Part shown: positions 38,534 through 49,150 of the stretch, in pieces
Position numbering within the stretch: the first letter of the stretch is position 1
How the letters are laid out: the number at the start of each line of letters is the position of its first letter
From: Bacteroidota bacterium
GTDB taxonomy: Bacteria > Bacteroidota > Bacteroidia > Bacteroidales > UBA7332
NCBI GenBank assembly: GCA_030706585.1
Contig: JAUZOF010000002.1
Coordinates: 1-61,330 of the forward strand
Direction of reading: 5' to 3'
DNA length: 61,330 nucleotides
Position numbers and translations under genes: made by a program
The notes under the pieces: model-generated
Told to the model about the DNA's origin: nothing
Databases searched by the model: none
What the model saw: the letters and a program-made list of their open reading frames with translations, nothing else

Positions 38534-40561
38534 ATGAAAAAGGATCTTTTTTTTCTCCTGACAATCTGGATTTACTTTTCTTCAGGTGTATTGGCTAAAA
38601 ATACAGAGACCCATTCCAATGTGTCTCCTGAAGAAATGGCCGCCTGTCAGCAATGGACTGATAAGGAATTTGCTCAAAGCGATGCCTTGCCGTTTAGTTT
38701 TACTTACGAAGGCATATCGTCGGATAAATTTCTGGCAAAATGCAAAATGCAGTTCCAATCTAAAGGATTGAGCAATGACCGTAAGCAGGAGGTTCGTATC
38801 TATACTGATCCGGTAAGCGGGTTGGAAGTGCGTTGTGAAATGGTCCGGTATGCCGACTATCCGGCAGTGGAATGGGTCGTTTACCTTAAAAATACGGGAA
38901 AATCAAGAACCGGAATTATCGAAAACTTGCAGGCCCTGAATGTTCCGTTCGATTTGGGCGGGCACGATGATCTTTATCTAAATTATAACGAAGGCGGAAA
39001 TTCGGGACCGAAAGATTTTAAGCCCAACCGGGTGAAAATAGATCCGCAGACGCCTCAAAAATTCGGAGCATTCTGGGGTGGTTTCCCAACTGCCGAAACT
39101 CTGCCGTTTTTCAACGCCGAATGGAATTCCGGGAAGCAGGGAGTAATCAGCGCGGTAGGCTGGCCGGCGCAGTGGCAGTCCACTTTCGATCGTTCGGTTA
39201 ATACTGCTATGACCGTTAAAGTTGGACAAATTAAAACCAGGTTGTATCTGAATCCGGGTGAAGAGATACGTACTCCGCTGGTGGTGCTTATGTTTTGGCA
39301 AGGGTCTCATGATGAGGCTCAAAATATGTGGCGTCGCTGGATGTTCGATTACAACCTTCCCCGGCCGGGAGGTAAATTGCCCGAGCCGATCCTGGAAGCT
39401 GCCAGCTCGGCATATTTTGCCGAAATGTTTCATGCGACCGACAAAGACGAGATAGAATTCATCGACCGTTTTCTCGAAGAGGGAATCAAGCTCGATTATT
39501 GGTGGATGGATGCCGGCTGGTATCCTAATAAAGGCGGCAGTTGGCAGGATTTTCTGGGAACCTGGGTGCCCGACAAAAAACGATATCCGAATGGACTGCG
39601 AGCCATCAGTGATCATGCCCACTCCAAAGGCGAAAAAACAATCCTGTGGTTTGAACCGGAAAGGGTAACCGAAGGAAGCTGGATTTATAACAATCATCCG
39701 GAATGGACCCTGGGGTCGGGATCGACTCGTTTTTTCAATTATGGAAATCCTGAAGCCCTTGCCTGGATGACAAACCATGTGGATAGTGTGCTGACGAGTG
39801 AGACGATTGATTTGTATCGTCAGGATTTTGCGGTTTTTTCCTCTTCCTATTGGAACGAAGAGGATCAAAAATATCCCGATCGGCAGGGAATTGCCGAGAT
39901 CAAACATGTTGTCGGATACCTAAAGTACCTCGACGAATTGCGGAAACGCCATCCCGACATGCTTATCGATATCTGTGATGCCGGAGGAAAACGGTTGGAA
40001 ATGGAAAACCTGAGACGAGCCGTTCCGCTTTGGAGAAGCGATTATGCCTTCGAACCTATCGGCGTGCAGGGCCAGACCTACGGATTATCGTCTTGGATTC
40101 CTTTCTCAGGTGCAGGTGTAAACAGCATCAATACCTACGATTTTCTAAGCAATATGAGTCCGTCCACGGTGCTCAATCTGGATGTAAGAAACAAAACTGC
40201 CGATTATCCCTTGCTTCGCCGGTTGTTGGCACAATGGAAAGAGGTACGGGATGATTACCGGGGCGACTATTATCCTTTAACACCTTACAGCCTTGAAAAG
40301 AATGTTTGGATTGGTTGGGAATTCTTTTGCCCTGAAAAGGGAACCGGATTTATCCAAATATTTAACCGACCAGAATCGATATGTGATTCAGATCTATGCC
40401 GGTTAAAAGGGTTGAACAGAGAAAAACAATACCGTATCATCGATTTAGAAACGAATGAGAGTCGCCGGTATGATGGTGCCCGGTTGTTGGATGAGGGATT
40501 GAGATTTACCTTTAAAAAAGCGCCGGAAGCGAAATTGCTTCGCGTTGTTGAAGTAAAGTGA
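38534..40561 (+). CDS. GH36-type alpha-galactosidase (melibiase)
   Basis: 675 aa; 'DYWWMDAGWYPNKGGSWQDFLGTW', 'LWFEPERVTEGSW', 'DLYRQDFAVF', 'DICDAGGKRLE'. Confidence 0.85.
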   Translation: MKKDLFFLLTIWIYFSSGVLAKNTETHSNVSPEEMAACQQWTDKEFAQSDALPFSFTYEGISSDKFLAKCKMQFQSKGLSNDRKQEVRIYTDPVSGLEVRCEMVRYADYPAVEWVVYLKNTGKSRTGIIENLQALNVPFDLGGHDDLYLNYNEGGNSGPKDFKPNRVKIDPQTPQKFGAFWGGFPTAETLPFFNAEWNSGKQGVISAVGWPAQWQSTFDRSVNTAMTVKVGQIKTRLYLNPGEEIRTPLVVLMFWQGSHDEAQNMWRRWMFDYNLPRPGGKLPEPILEAASSAYFAEMFHATDKDEIEFIDRFLEEGIKLDYWWMDAGWYPNKGGSWQDFLGTWVPDKKRYPNGLRAISDHAHSKGEKTILWFEPERVTEGSWIYNNHPEWTLGSGSTRFFNYGNPEALAWMTNHVDSVLTSETIDLYRQDFAVFSSSYWNEEDQKYPDRQGIAEIKHVVGYLKYLDELRKRHPDMLIDICDAGGKRLEMENLRRAVPLWRSDYAFEPIGVQGQTYGLSSWIPFSGAGVNSINTYDFLSNMSPSTVLNLDVRNKTADYPLLRRLLAQWKEVRDDYRGDYYPLTPYSLEKNVWIGWEFFCPEKGTGFIQIFNRPESICDSDLCRLKGLNREKQYRIIDLETNESRRYDGARLLDEGLRFTFKKAPEAKLLRVVEVK

Positions 40562-40620
40562 AGGAAGCACATTTGCCCGTTGAAATAGGGGCAACCGCTG
40601 AAAAACTAATGTAGAATTGT

Positions 40621-42525
40621 ATGAAAAAAAATTGTATTCGTTTTTGGTTGTTATTGACAGCTTTTTTACCGGTAATGCTGTTTGCCGGCACAACATTTTC
40701 GGTCGATCCGGCTAACGGATACTGGAAAGTCTCCTCCGGTAGTCAATCACTGACTCAGATCACAACTTCATTAAATGGAAAGAATGTACTGTTGCATGCA
40801 AAAGCCGCCGGGTCGGGTTACCGTCTGACGGTGGATGGCCTTGAGGTAACTTCCGGTTTCAGGGTGGTCAACGGTCAGTGGGCTGAATTATCGGTGTCGG
40901 TACATAATCCAACGACAGATACATTGTATATTACAGCTTTCGAACCTTTGGTTGCCGGATGTGGACAGGCTCTGCAGGATGCCCGTTCTCAGGATCTGAA
41001 TATTATGTGGGAGAGTGCCACTTACGATATGGGGCGGGCCAAGGATCACGAGAGCGCCTATTATTGCGCCCTCTATTCCGACAAAGACAAAACCGGTCCG
41101 GCATGGATGTTGACTTATCGTCCGCCCCAACTATGGACCTCCATGATTAAAAAAGAGGGTGACAAGCTGACCGCATTCGTCAACTTTCATGGGCGCAAAT
41201 TTCCGGTTGACCCGGGAGAAACCATCACTTTCGATCCATTCATGCTGAGCGCTCAATTCAATGTGATGGAGGGCTGGCAGGCTATCGGAAAGCTTTATCA
41301 ACCTGCGATGTCGGTGACTAAAGCGGTACAGCATTCGGGTTTTAATACCTGGGATTTCTTTAGAGGCCAGATTTCGGCAAAAGATCTTCAGCCTGTATTG
41401 GCTGATCTGAAATCTTTTAATGCGGAAAATAAGACTCCGCTCCGCTATTTTACCCTCGATGATGGCTGGTTTCCTCAGCGGGGTAGTTGGGAGTTTGACG
41501 AAACGAAATTCCCGGGTGGAGAACGTGGATGGAACAAGACGGTGCGTGATGCCGGAATGATCCCCGGCGTATGGATTGCTCCGTTTTGGTCGAACAAGGA
41601 ACGGGTGGACGAGTTCGGAATGAACGTGCTGGAAGAGGTTCCTGACCATGTGATCCGCTATCGTGTCGATCCGAGCGATCCGAATGTGAGAAGATATGTT
41701 ATCGAATGTTTTCGGAAACTCAGTCAGGCAGGTTACAAATACTTCAAGATCGATTTTCTTGCTTTGGCCTATACCGACCGGCCTTTCAAATATTCCAAAT
41801 TTCCTCCCGAACGCGTACTTCGTGAGTTTATTCAGGAAATCAGGAAGGCTATTGGTAAGGATGCGTTCTTGTTGGGTTGCAGTACGGTGATTGCACCTTG
41901 CGCTATGATTTGCGATGGCGCGCGGATTATGTCGGACATTACCGAAAACTGGAACGTTACCAAAGAGATTTATCGGCATATAGCCTACCGCTATTGGATG
42001 AATGGTAATCTCTTTATTACCGATCCCGATTTCTTCGTGGGAAGAGGATATGAAACCCTCAAACAGGATGCCTCGCCAGGTATTGGTCTGGAAACCGGCG
42101 ATCGTCAGTATGAAGGATTTGATTATACCAAGGCGAAAACCTGGGCGACAATGTGCTTTGCTTTAGGTGGCCATTTCAACTGGTCGGATCAACCATCGGG
42201 AGTGAAAAAAGAGATTTGGAATTTGGCGGCAACCCTGGCGCAATATGGACCCGGGACTCCGGGCGTTCCTCTCGATCTGATGGATACCGAGTATCCAACA
42301 AAGTGGGTGAGGGCAAATAACGGACAGAAATATCTGGCGCTGATCAATGTGAGTGACCAGCCTGTTACTGTTCGGATAACGGAGAAAGAGATGAAAGAAC
42401 TGCATGGCTCCATTCTTTTATCCGATATCTTCTCGCACGAACAGATCCGGCATCCGGGTGGCGATCTGGAGGTGAAACTTAATGCTTACGAATCGAAATG
42501 TTTGGTTGTTGATAATAAAAAATAA
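40621..42525 (+). CDS. GH36/GH27-like (clan GH-D) alpha-galactosidase-like protein
   Basis: 634 aa; 'RYFTLDDGWFPQRGSWEFDETKFPGG', 'PGVWIAPFWSN', 'GYKYFKIDFLALAY', 'LLGCSTVIAPCAMICDGARI'. Confidence 0.75.
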   Translation: MKKNCIRFWLLLTAFLPVMLFAGTTFSVDPANGYWKVSSGSQSLTQITTSLNGKNVLLHAKAAGSGYRLTVDGLEVTSGFRVVNGQWAELSVSVHNPTTDTLYITAFEPLVAGCGQALQDARSQDLNIMWESATYDMGRAKDHESAYYCALYSDKDKTGPAWMLTYRPPQLWTSMIKKEGDKLTAFVNFHGRKFPVDPGETITFDPFMLSAQFNVMEGWQAIGKLYQPAMSVTKAVQHSGFNTWDFFRGQISAKDLQPVLADLKSFNAENKTPLRYFTLDDGWFPQRGSWEFDETKFPGGERGWNKTVRDAGMIPGVWIAPFWSNKERVDEFGMNVLEEVPDHVIRYRVDPSDPNVRRYVIECFRKLSQAGYKYFKIDFLALAYTDRPFKYSKFPPERVLREFIQEIRKAIGKDAFLLGCSTVIAPCAMICDGARIMSDITENWNVTKEIYRHIAYRYWMNGNLFITDPDFFVGRGYETLKQDASPGIGLETGDRQYEGFDYTKAKTWATMCFALGGHFNWSDQPSGVKKEIWNLAATLAQYGPGTPGVPLDLMDTEYPTKWVRANNGQKYLALINVSDQPVTVRITEKEMKELHGSILLSDIFSHEQIRHPGGDLEVKLNAYESKCLVVDNKK

Positions 42526-42530
42526 ATGAG

Positions 42531-44597
42531 ATGAGAAAATATAAATTGTTGGCTGTTGGATTGTTAGTGTCGCTTTCGCTTATTTCAATCCAGGCTCAAA
42601 AGAGCTCGAAAACAAACAAAAAAACTAAAGCAGAGAATGCCTCCGGTGATAACTATTACCGCGATATTTATCCCGATACCTGGGTGGCCAATGATGCATT
42701 GGGCCGGTCGATGCCTGATTTTCAGGATGTGGGGAAGGTGAAGACCGATCAGCGTCGGGTGGTGGGAATTTTTTACATTACCTGGCATACTCAGGATCAC
42801 TATAAAAATTTTAAGAGCCCTTATTCTGCCGATGTTGCCAAGGTGTTGAAAGGTGATCCCAATGCCCGTTTGGATGCCAAGAATCCACTTTGGACCGAAG
42901 GGTCCTACCATTGGGGCGAACCTGAAAACGGTTATTTTCTGAGTCAGGACGAGTACGTTATTCGCAAAGATATGTCGATGCTGGCCGATGCCGGAGTCGA
43001 TGTTTTGGTGATGGATGTTACCAATGCCGTTCGTTATTGGGACGAATGGGAAGTGACATTCCGTACGATGGAAAAGATGAAAGCCGAAGGAAATAAAGTA
43101 CCTAAGTTTATTTTTTGGGCATTCAACGGTCCGGTAATCACTGTTGTTCAGGATTTGTACGACCGTATCTACAAAGAAGGGAAATACAAAGATCTTTGGT
43201 ACTATTGGGATGGAAAACCTTTGTTGTTGTACAATGGAACACCCGATTTTGATGCCAATAGCGGAGGCAACAAACACCCGAATCCGCACTACGATGCAAC
43301 GGCTAAAATCGATACGAAGAATCCTCATTACGGCGATCCCGATTATACGGAAGAATTTTATAAAAATTATACCAAAGAAGTCAAGAATTTCTTTACGCTC
43401 CGTACCATGTGGTGGGGCTATTACGAATGGGGTGGAAAACGTTATATTGGCACCGAAGACAACTGGAGTTTCGGTTACAGTATGGCCGACTCCAAAGTTA
43501 AAAGCCTGAAACCGGAGGAATTGGTATCTACCCATAAAGGACAATTGGAAGAAGCGGCCGTTACTCCGGCTCAACACCCGGTTACCATGACCAGTGAAAA
43601 TATGGGCGTTGGAAAATCGTGGTCGCGGCAATATGGAGAACCGAAGTTGAATCAGTACGATACTCCCGATTCGGCCTACGTTCCCTGGTTGGGAAAAACG
43701 GTGAAGGATCCCGAAGGTTACGGTATCTATTTCCAGGAACGCTGGGACGATGCCTTGAAAGCCAATCCTCAATTCCTGTACATCAACGACTGGAACGAAT
43801 GGACGGCTGGTAAGTATCAGCCAGAAGGCGGAGGAAATACTCCATGGTTGGGACGCAACAATTCGTTCTATTTTGTCGATCAGTATAACTCTGAATTCAA
43901 CCGAACCGTGAGTCCCATGAAAGGAGGTTATACCGACAATTATTATATGCAGATGGCTCAAAATATTCGTCGTTACAAAGGAATTCGCCCGGTGCCGGAG
44001 TTGAAAGGTTATTCCAAAATCAAGCTCGATGGCAAATTTAATGACTGGAATTCGGTTTCGACCGAATATCGTGATACCAAGGGCGATGTTGCACACCGCG
44101 ATCATAACGGTTATGGCGGATTGCATTACACCGATAATTCAGGACGCAACGATTTTGTTACCCTGAAAGTGGCTGTAGATAAGCAAAACTTGTTCTTTTA
44201 TGCCGAAACAAATGAAAAGATAACCAGTTCGTCGGATAACAACTGGATGCTTTTGTTGATCGATGCCGATAAAAATCCCTCTACCGGCTGGTTTGGTTAT
44301 GATTATGTGATCAATAAAAAGGTGAAAGACAGTCAGACAACAACGTTGATGAAGTATGATCCGTCTCATCCCGAAAATCCATGGGCGGAAGTTGCAGAAT
44401 TGAAATATCGTTGTGTAGACAATAAACTGGTGGTGGAAGTTCCCCGATCATTGCTGGGTTTTACCAACAATGCATTTACTTTCGATTTTAAGTGGAGCGA
44501 CAACGCTTCGGATTTGAACGATCCGATTTCGCTTTGTACACATGGGGATACAGCCCCCAACAGGAGATTTAACTATCGTTGTATCTGGTCGAAATAA
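42531..44597 (+). CDS. Secreted GH71/GH99-like TIM-barrel protein of uncharacterised family (paralog 3, divergent)
   Basis: 688 aa; 'VGIFYITWH', 'DMSMLADAGVDVLVMDVTNAVRYW', 'YINDWNEWTAGKYQ', C-terminal 'LLLIDADKNPSTGWFGYDYVINK'. Confidence 0.8.
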   Translation: MRKYKLLAVGLLVSLSLISIQAQKSSKTNKKTKAENASGDNYYRDIYPDTWVANDALGRSMPDFQDVGKVKTDQRRVVGIFYITWHTQDHYKNFKSPYSADVAKVLKGDPNARLDAKNPLWTEGSYHWGEPENGYFLSQDEYVIRKDMSMLADAGVDVLVMDVTNAVRYWDEWEVTFRTMEKMKAEGNKVPKFIFWAFNGPVITVVQDLYDRIYKEGKYKDLWYYWDGKPLLLYNGTPDFDANSGGNKHPNPHYDATAKIDTKNPHYGDPDYTEEFYKNYTKEVKNFFTLRTMWWGYYEWGGKRYIGTEDNWSFGYSMADSKVKSLKPEELVSTHKGQLEEAAVTPAQHPVTMTSENMGVGKSWSRQYGEPKLNQYDTPDSAYVPWLGKTVKDPEGYGIYFQERWDDALKANPQFLYINDWNEWTAGKYQPEGGGNTPWLGRNNSFYFVDQYNSEFNRTVSPMKGGYTDNYYMQMAQNIRRYKGIRPVPELKGYSKIKLDGKFNDWNSVSTEYRDTKGDVAHRDHNGYGGLHYTDNSGRNDFVTLKVAVDKQNLFFYAETNEKITSSSDNNWMLLLIDADKNPSTGWFGYDYVINKKVKDSQTTTLMKYDPSHPENPWAEVAELKYRCVDNKLVVEVPRSLLGFTNNAFTFDFKWSDNASDLNDPISLCTHGDTAPNRRFNYRCIWSK

Positions 44598-44681
44598 AGA
44601 AGACAGCCCTTTGAAGAGAATGTTGATTCTGGTAGGGCCTTAATATAAATGAGATAAACCATCAAATAGAATGAATTGAAA

Positions 44682-46454
44682 ATGAACAGAATGAAAACTT
44701 TATCCCGATTTTTACTCTTTTGGGGCTTGTGTGGAGCCTCTTCGTTGGCTCAGGCGCAACTTCCATTGGGGGCTAATTTTACAGACGCTTCCAGAGTGCG
44801 TTCTACCAGCTTGACGCGTAAATATCTTACGGCCGAACGCATAGTCTGGACATCAGACCCTTCCGGACAAAAGGTTCAAAATGCGGAAAATATCCTGAAA
44901 CCAGGAATCGGACAGGCAGACCTGAATCAGGGTAAATATTTGACTCTGGTAAATGATCAAGATTCTAAGGCCGGAGTGATTCTCGATTTTGGGCGCGAAA
45001 TTCAGGGAGGAATAGAAATTATAACTACGATCAACAATCAGAATCCGGTAGGGCATGTCCGTATTCGTTTTGGGGAATCGGTCAGTGAAACGATGAGCGA
45101 TGCAGGTAGCGATGGTGCCTCCAACGATCATGCCATGCGCGATATGGTGGTTCAGTTGCCCTGGTTAGGTCGATTCGAAATGGGCAATTCCGGTTTCCGT
45201 TTTGTACGCATCGATTTGGTTGATCCCAATACGAAAATCGAGATCAAAGAGGTGAGTGCCACTTTCACTTACCGCGATATACCTTACCTCGGATCGTTTA
45301 GCTGTAACGATGAACGGTTGAATAAAATCTGGATGACAGGCGCTTATACAGTACACCTCAATATGCAGGATTACCTGTGGGATGGAGTGAAACGAGACCG
45401 CCTCGTGTGGGTGGGCGATATGCATCCCGAAGTGATGACCATCAATTCGGTGTTCGGCAATAATGGCGTTGTACCCAAAAGTCTCGATTTGGCACGCGAT
45501 TTGACTCCGCTGCCTAACTGGATGAACGGCATCAGCTCCTATTCGATGTGGTGGATTTTGATTCAACGCGATTGGTACTATTATCAGGGAAATCTGGAAT
45601 ATCTCAAACAGCAAAAAAGTTATCTGACGGCTTTGCTACACCAGTTAGCTACAAAAATTGATCCTTCCGGCAAGGAAATTCTGGAAGAGTCTCGTTTCCT
45701 CGATTGGCCTTCCAGTGAAAATAAAGAGGCCGTGCATGCCGGTCTCCAGTCTATGATGGTGATGACCTTTAAGGCCGGTGCTGAATTGTCCCGCATTTTG
45801 GGAGATAATGAAACAGCTCAGTTGTGTACCTCTTCTATCGAAAAGCTGAAGAAACATATTCCCGGAATGGCCGGTTCTAAACAGGCAGCTGCATTGTTGG
45901 CCATCTCTGGGTTGATGAATCCGGCTCAGGCCAATTCGGGAATGCTGGCACAAGACGGGGTGCATAAAATGTCGACTTTTTACGGCTACTATATGTTGAA
46001 AGCCCGTGCAATGGCCGGCGATTATCAGGGAGCTATCGATAATATCCGCGAATATTGGGGAAGCATGCTCGATTTGGGAGCCACAACCTTTTGGGAAGAT
46101 TTTGATATTGACTGGATGAAAAATGCATCCCGCATTGATGAGGTAGTACCCGATGGTAAGGTTGATGTGCACAAAACATATGGCGGCTATTGCTATAAAA
46201 AATTTCGCCACAGCTTTTGCCATGGCTGGGCGTCAGGGCCGACAAGCTGGCTTAGCCAATACGTTCTGGGTGTGAATGTACTGGAACCAGGCTGTAAAAA
46301 AATTAAGATAGAACCACATTTGGGTGATCTTAAATGGGTAAAGGGAACTTTCCCGACTCCGTTTGGCGTGCTTGAAATTGAACATCAAAAACAAGCCGAT
46401 GGCAAAGTGAAGACAACCTTCAAAGCCCCGAAAGGTGTGAACGTTATTCTTTAA
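44682..46454 (+). CDS. GH78-like alpha-L-rhamnosidase (six-hairpin)
   Basis: ORF from TTG 44676, ATG 44682; 'YLWDGVKRDRLVWVGDMHPEVMTINSVFG', 'CHGWASGPTSWLSQYVLGVNVLEPGCKKIKIEPHLGDLKWVKGTFPTPFG'. Confidence 0.8.
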   Translation: MNRMKTLSRFLLFWGLCGASSLAQAQLPLGANFTDASRVRSTSLTRKYLTAERIVWTSDPSGQKVQNAENILKPGIGQADLNQGKYLTLVNDQDSKAGVILDFGREIQGGIEIITTINNQNPVGHVRIRFGESVSETMSDAGSDGASNDHAMRDMVVQLPWLGRFEMGNSGFRFVRIDLVDPNTKIEIKEVSATFTYRDIPYLGSFSCNDERLNKIWMTGAYTVHLNMQDYLWDGVKRDRLVWVGDMHPEVMTINSVFGNNGVVPKSLDLARDLTPLPNWMNGISSYSMWWILIQRDWYYYQGNLEYLKQQKSYLTALLHQLATKIDPSGKEILEESRFLDWPSSENKEAVHAGLQSMMVMTFKAGAELSRILGDNETAQLCTSSIEKLKKHIPGMAGSKQAAALLAISGLMNPAQANSGMLAQDGVHKMSTFYGYYMLKARAMAGDYQGAIDNIREYWGSMLDLGATTFWEDFDIDWMKNASRIDEVVPDGKVDVHKTYGGYCYKKFRHSFCHGWASGPTSWLSQYVLGVNVLEPGCKKIKIEPHLGDLKWVKGTFPTPFGVLEIEHQKQADGKVKTTFKAPKGVNVIL

Positions 46455-46468
46455 TTATTGTATTGAAA

Positions 46469-49012
46469 ATGAGAATTCTAAATATGAATGCAGGAAAAAT
46501 GAAGCGGAGAAATATTGTATTGCCGGTAGTATTGGCTATTAGCGTTTGCTCATGCTTTCAGATGTTTGCGCAGCCTGGAAAAAACTCAGCACAAGCACTT
46601 GAACAAAAGGTGGAGGCTATCCTGAAGCAAATGACCATCGAGGAAAAGGTAGCTATGTGCTCGGGAAATGGAGGATTTAAAGGAGTGGAACGACTCAAAA
46701 TTCCGGGTACAGCTTGTACTGATGGTCCTCGTGGACCCAATTGCCAGGTGGGGACAACTGCGTTTCCGGCCGGCATCTTATTCGGATCCACCTGGAATCC
46801 TTCTATTGTAGAAAAAGCAGGTAAGGTAATAGGAGAAGAAACCCGTGCGATGGGACGTGGGGTTCTTTTGGGTCCGGGGTGTAATATTTTGCGTGATCCG
46901 CTTAACGGACGTTTTTTTGAATATTATACCGAAGATCCCCTGCTGAACGGAGCAATTGCTGCAGCTCAAATTCGGGGTATCCAAAGCGAAGGCGTGGCTG
47001 CCTGTATCAAACACTATGCCTGCAACAATCGGGAAGACAACCGCAATTTTTACATGTCGATGATTGACGACCGTACCCTGAACGAAATTTACCTTCCGGG
47101 ATTTAAAGCTGCTGTCAGGGACGCAAATGTATGGACAGTAATGACCTCAGCCAATGGTGTGAATGGCGAATTTGTGAGCGATAGTAAAAAAATGCTGACG
47201 GATATTCTGAAAAACCGTTTTGGGTTCGACGGCTTTGTGATGACCGACTGGCTGCAAACCCGTTCGGTTGAAAAAGCTGCTTTTGCCGGACTGGATGTTT
47301 CGATGCCGGGTGGCGACAATTGTGGGTTCGGTACTCCTTTGCTCGAAGCGGTAAAAGCAGGGAAAGTGCCCGTCAGTGTTGTAGATGAGAAAGTACGACG
47401 CATTTTGCGCGTATATGGCCGGATTGGCTTGCTCGATGGCCGTGATTTGAGTGCAGGAGCTTCTATTAATACAAAGGAACATCAACAAACCGCCTTACAC
47501 ACAGCCGAAGAAGGAATTATTTTATTACAAAACAAGAATAATGCGTTACCTCTTAACAAACAGACAGTAAAGAAGGTTTTGGTAACGGGTCCTAATGCCG
47601 ACAAACGTTTTTGTTTGCTGGCCATGGGCGGAAGTTCCTGGGTTGAATCGCCTTACGAAATCACAGTTCTGAAAGGAATTCAAAACGAACTCGGAGCAGA
47701 TCGCGTTAACTATATATCGTCCGACGATTTGGGAGGCTATCAGTTGATTCCGGAAAATGTGTTAAGCTCTGTTGGCGGAAAGAACGGATTCCATACCTGC
47801 TATTACGTTAAGGGAAAGAACGAACCGGTATTGGAACGAACCGAATCGAATGTGAATTTTATGTGGGAAATGAAGTCTCCCGATCCGTCGATTCCGGTCG
47901 ATCAATTTCGCGAAGCCCGTTTTGATGCACAAATTATGCCTCCGGTCGACGGAAAGTATACCTTCCGGTTTATCACCGGCGGTGGTTCGGCGTTGGTCTA
48001 TAATAACGAATGGGCTGGAGCTCCGATGGCAGTTGCCGATCCGGGGCGTGGCACTGGAACTGTTACGGCAGCTGTCGATTTGAAAAAAGGTGTTCCTTTT
48101 CATTTGTGCGTAATTTACTCCAAAGGCAGTGGTGACGCAGCCATGCGTATCGAGTGGGAAATGCCCGAATCGTCTCTTCAGCAGATGCAACTGACCAAAA
48201 TCGACGAAGCTGCCCGTGAAGCTGATGCCGTTGTTTATGTCGGTGGATTGGATCATAGCATTGACACCGAAGGTCGTGACAGGGTGAGCCTGGCATTTCC
48301 GCTGGTTCAGGAAAAGCTAATCAACCATCTTGCAGGCCTGAATAAGAAAGTGAATGTTGTTTTAATCAACGGATCGCCGCTTGAAGTCGGAGGTTTTCTT
48401 CCGAATGTGGCTTCGCTGACCGAAGCCTGGTATCCGGGAATGGAAGGTGGCAATGCAGTTGCAAAAATGTTGTTTGGCGATATTGATCCTTCGGGGCGCC
48501 TCTCTTTTTCCTGGACTAAAAAGCTGGAAGATTCCCCTTGCGTGAAGTTGGCAAGCCAGAACCATGATGCGGTTAACTTTGCGGAAAAACTGATGATCGG
48601 TTACCGCTATTTTGATACCAAGCAAGTTGAACCTCAGTTTCCTTTTGGTTACGGATTAAGTTATGCAACATTTGCTTACACAAAGATGAATGCGGTTAAG
48701 GCAGGAAATCATGCTGTAAAGGGAAGCCTTATGGTTAAAAATACCAGTAAACGGGATGGCTATGAAGTCGTACAAATTTACGTAAAACCGCTAACGCCTT
48801 CGGTCGAACGCCCGGTACACGAACTGAAAGCATTCAAAAAAGTATTTGTGAAAGCCGGTCAAACTGTAAAAGTCGATTTTACGTTGGATGATAGTTCATT
48901 CTCTTATTTCGATCCGGGAAAAAATGATTGGGTGGTAGATCACGGGAGATACGAAATTCAGGCGGGTGCCAGCTCTCGGAATATTTTGGCTACTGTAAAG
49001 ACTGTTTATTAA
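46469..49012 (+). CDS. GH3 beta-glycosidase with PA14 insert and C-terminal Fn3-like domain
   Basis: ORF from TTG 46463; 'CTDGPRGPNCQVGTTAFPAGILFGSTWN', nucleophile 'GFDGFVMTDW', PA14-like 'FRFITGGGSALVYNNEWAG', 'PFGYGLSYATFAY'. Confidence 0.92.
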   Translation: MRILNMNAGKMKRRNIVLPVVLAISVCSCFQMFAQPGKNSAQALEQKVEAILKQMTIEEKVAMCSGNGGFKGVERLKIPGTACTDGPRGPNCQVGTTAFPAGILFGSTWNPSIVEKAGKVIGEETRAMGRGVLLGPGCNILRDPLNGRFFEYYTEDPLLNGAIAAAQIRGIQSEGVAACIKHYACNNREDNRNFYMSMIDDRTLNEIYLPGFKAAVRDANVWTVMTSANGVNGEFVSDSKKMLTDILKNRFGFDGFVMTDWLQTRSVEKAAFAGLDVSMPGGDNCGFGTPLLEAVKAGKVPVSVVDEKVRRILRVYGRIGLLDGRDLSAGASINTKEHQQTALHTAEEGIILLQNKNNALPLNKQTVKKVLVTGPNADKRFCLLAMGGSSWVESPYEITVLKGIQNELGADRVNYISSDDLGGYQLIPENVLSSVGGKNGFHTCYYVKGKNEPVLERTESNVNFMWEMKSPDPSIPVDQFREARFDAQIMPPVDGKYTFRFITGGGSALVYNNEWAGAPMAVADPGRGTGTVTAAVDLKKGVPFHLCVIYSKGSGDAAMRIEWEMPESSLQQMQLTKIDEAAREADAVVYVGGLDHSIDTEGRDRVSLAFPLVQEKLINHLAGLNKKVNVVLINGSPLEVGGFLPNVASLTEAWYPGMEGGNAVAKMLFGDIDPSGRLSFSWTKKLEDSPCVKLASQNHDAVNFAEKLMIGYRYFDTKQVEPQFPFGYGLSYATFAYTKMNAVKAGNHAVKGSLMVKNTSKRDGYEVVQIYVKPLTPSVERPVHELKAFKKVFVKAGQTVKVDFTLDDSSFSYFDPGKNDWVVDHGRYEIQAGASSRNILATVKTVY

Positions 49013-49060
49013 TTTTGAGAAGTAGCTGTATTTATTTCTTGAGTAAATAATACAGGTCAT

Positions 49061-49105
49061 ATGCCGGATGGGTGTCTTAAAGCACACTCATCTGGCATTG
49101 TTTGC
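49061..49105 (+). terminator. Intrinsic terminator
   Basis: ATGCCGGATGGGTGT-cttaaagc-ACACTCATCTGGCAT, 15-bp stem with G-T pairs, followed by a weak T-rich run. Confidence 0.7.
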
Positions 49106-49150
49106 TATAATGAGGTCCGTTTCTTACGGATCTTGTTGAAAATTTGCTTA

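Noticed and set aside
38978-39907. 309-aa minus-strand ORF
   Set aside because: Antisense to the GH36 CDS; shadow ORF.
42585-44126. 513-aa minus-strand ORF
   Set aside because: Fully antisense to the well-supported 42531-44597 CDS; amino-acid composition is low-complexity (I/F/R/H-rich), typical of a shadow ORF.
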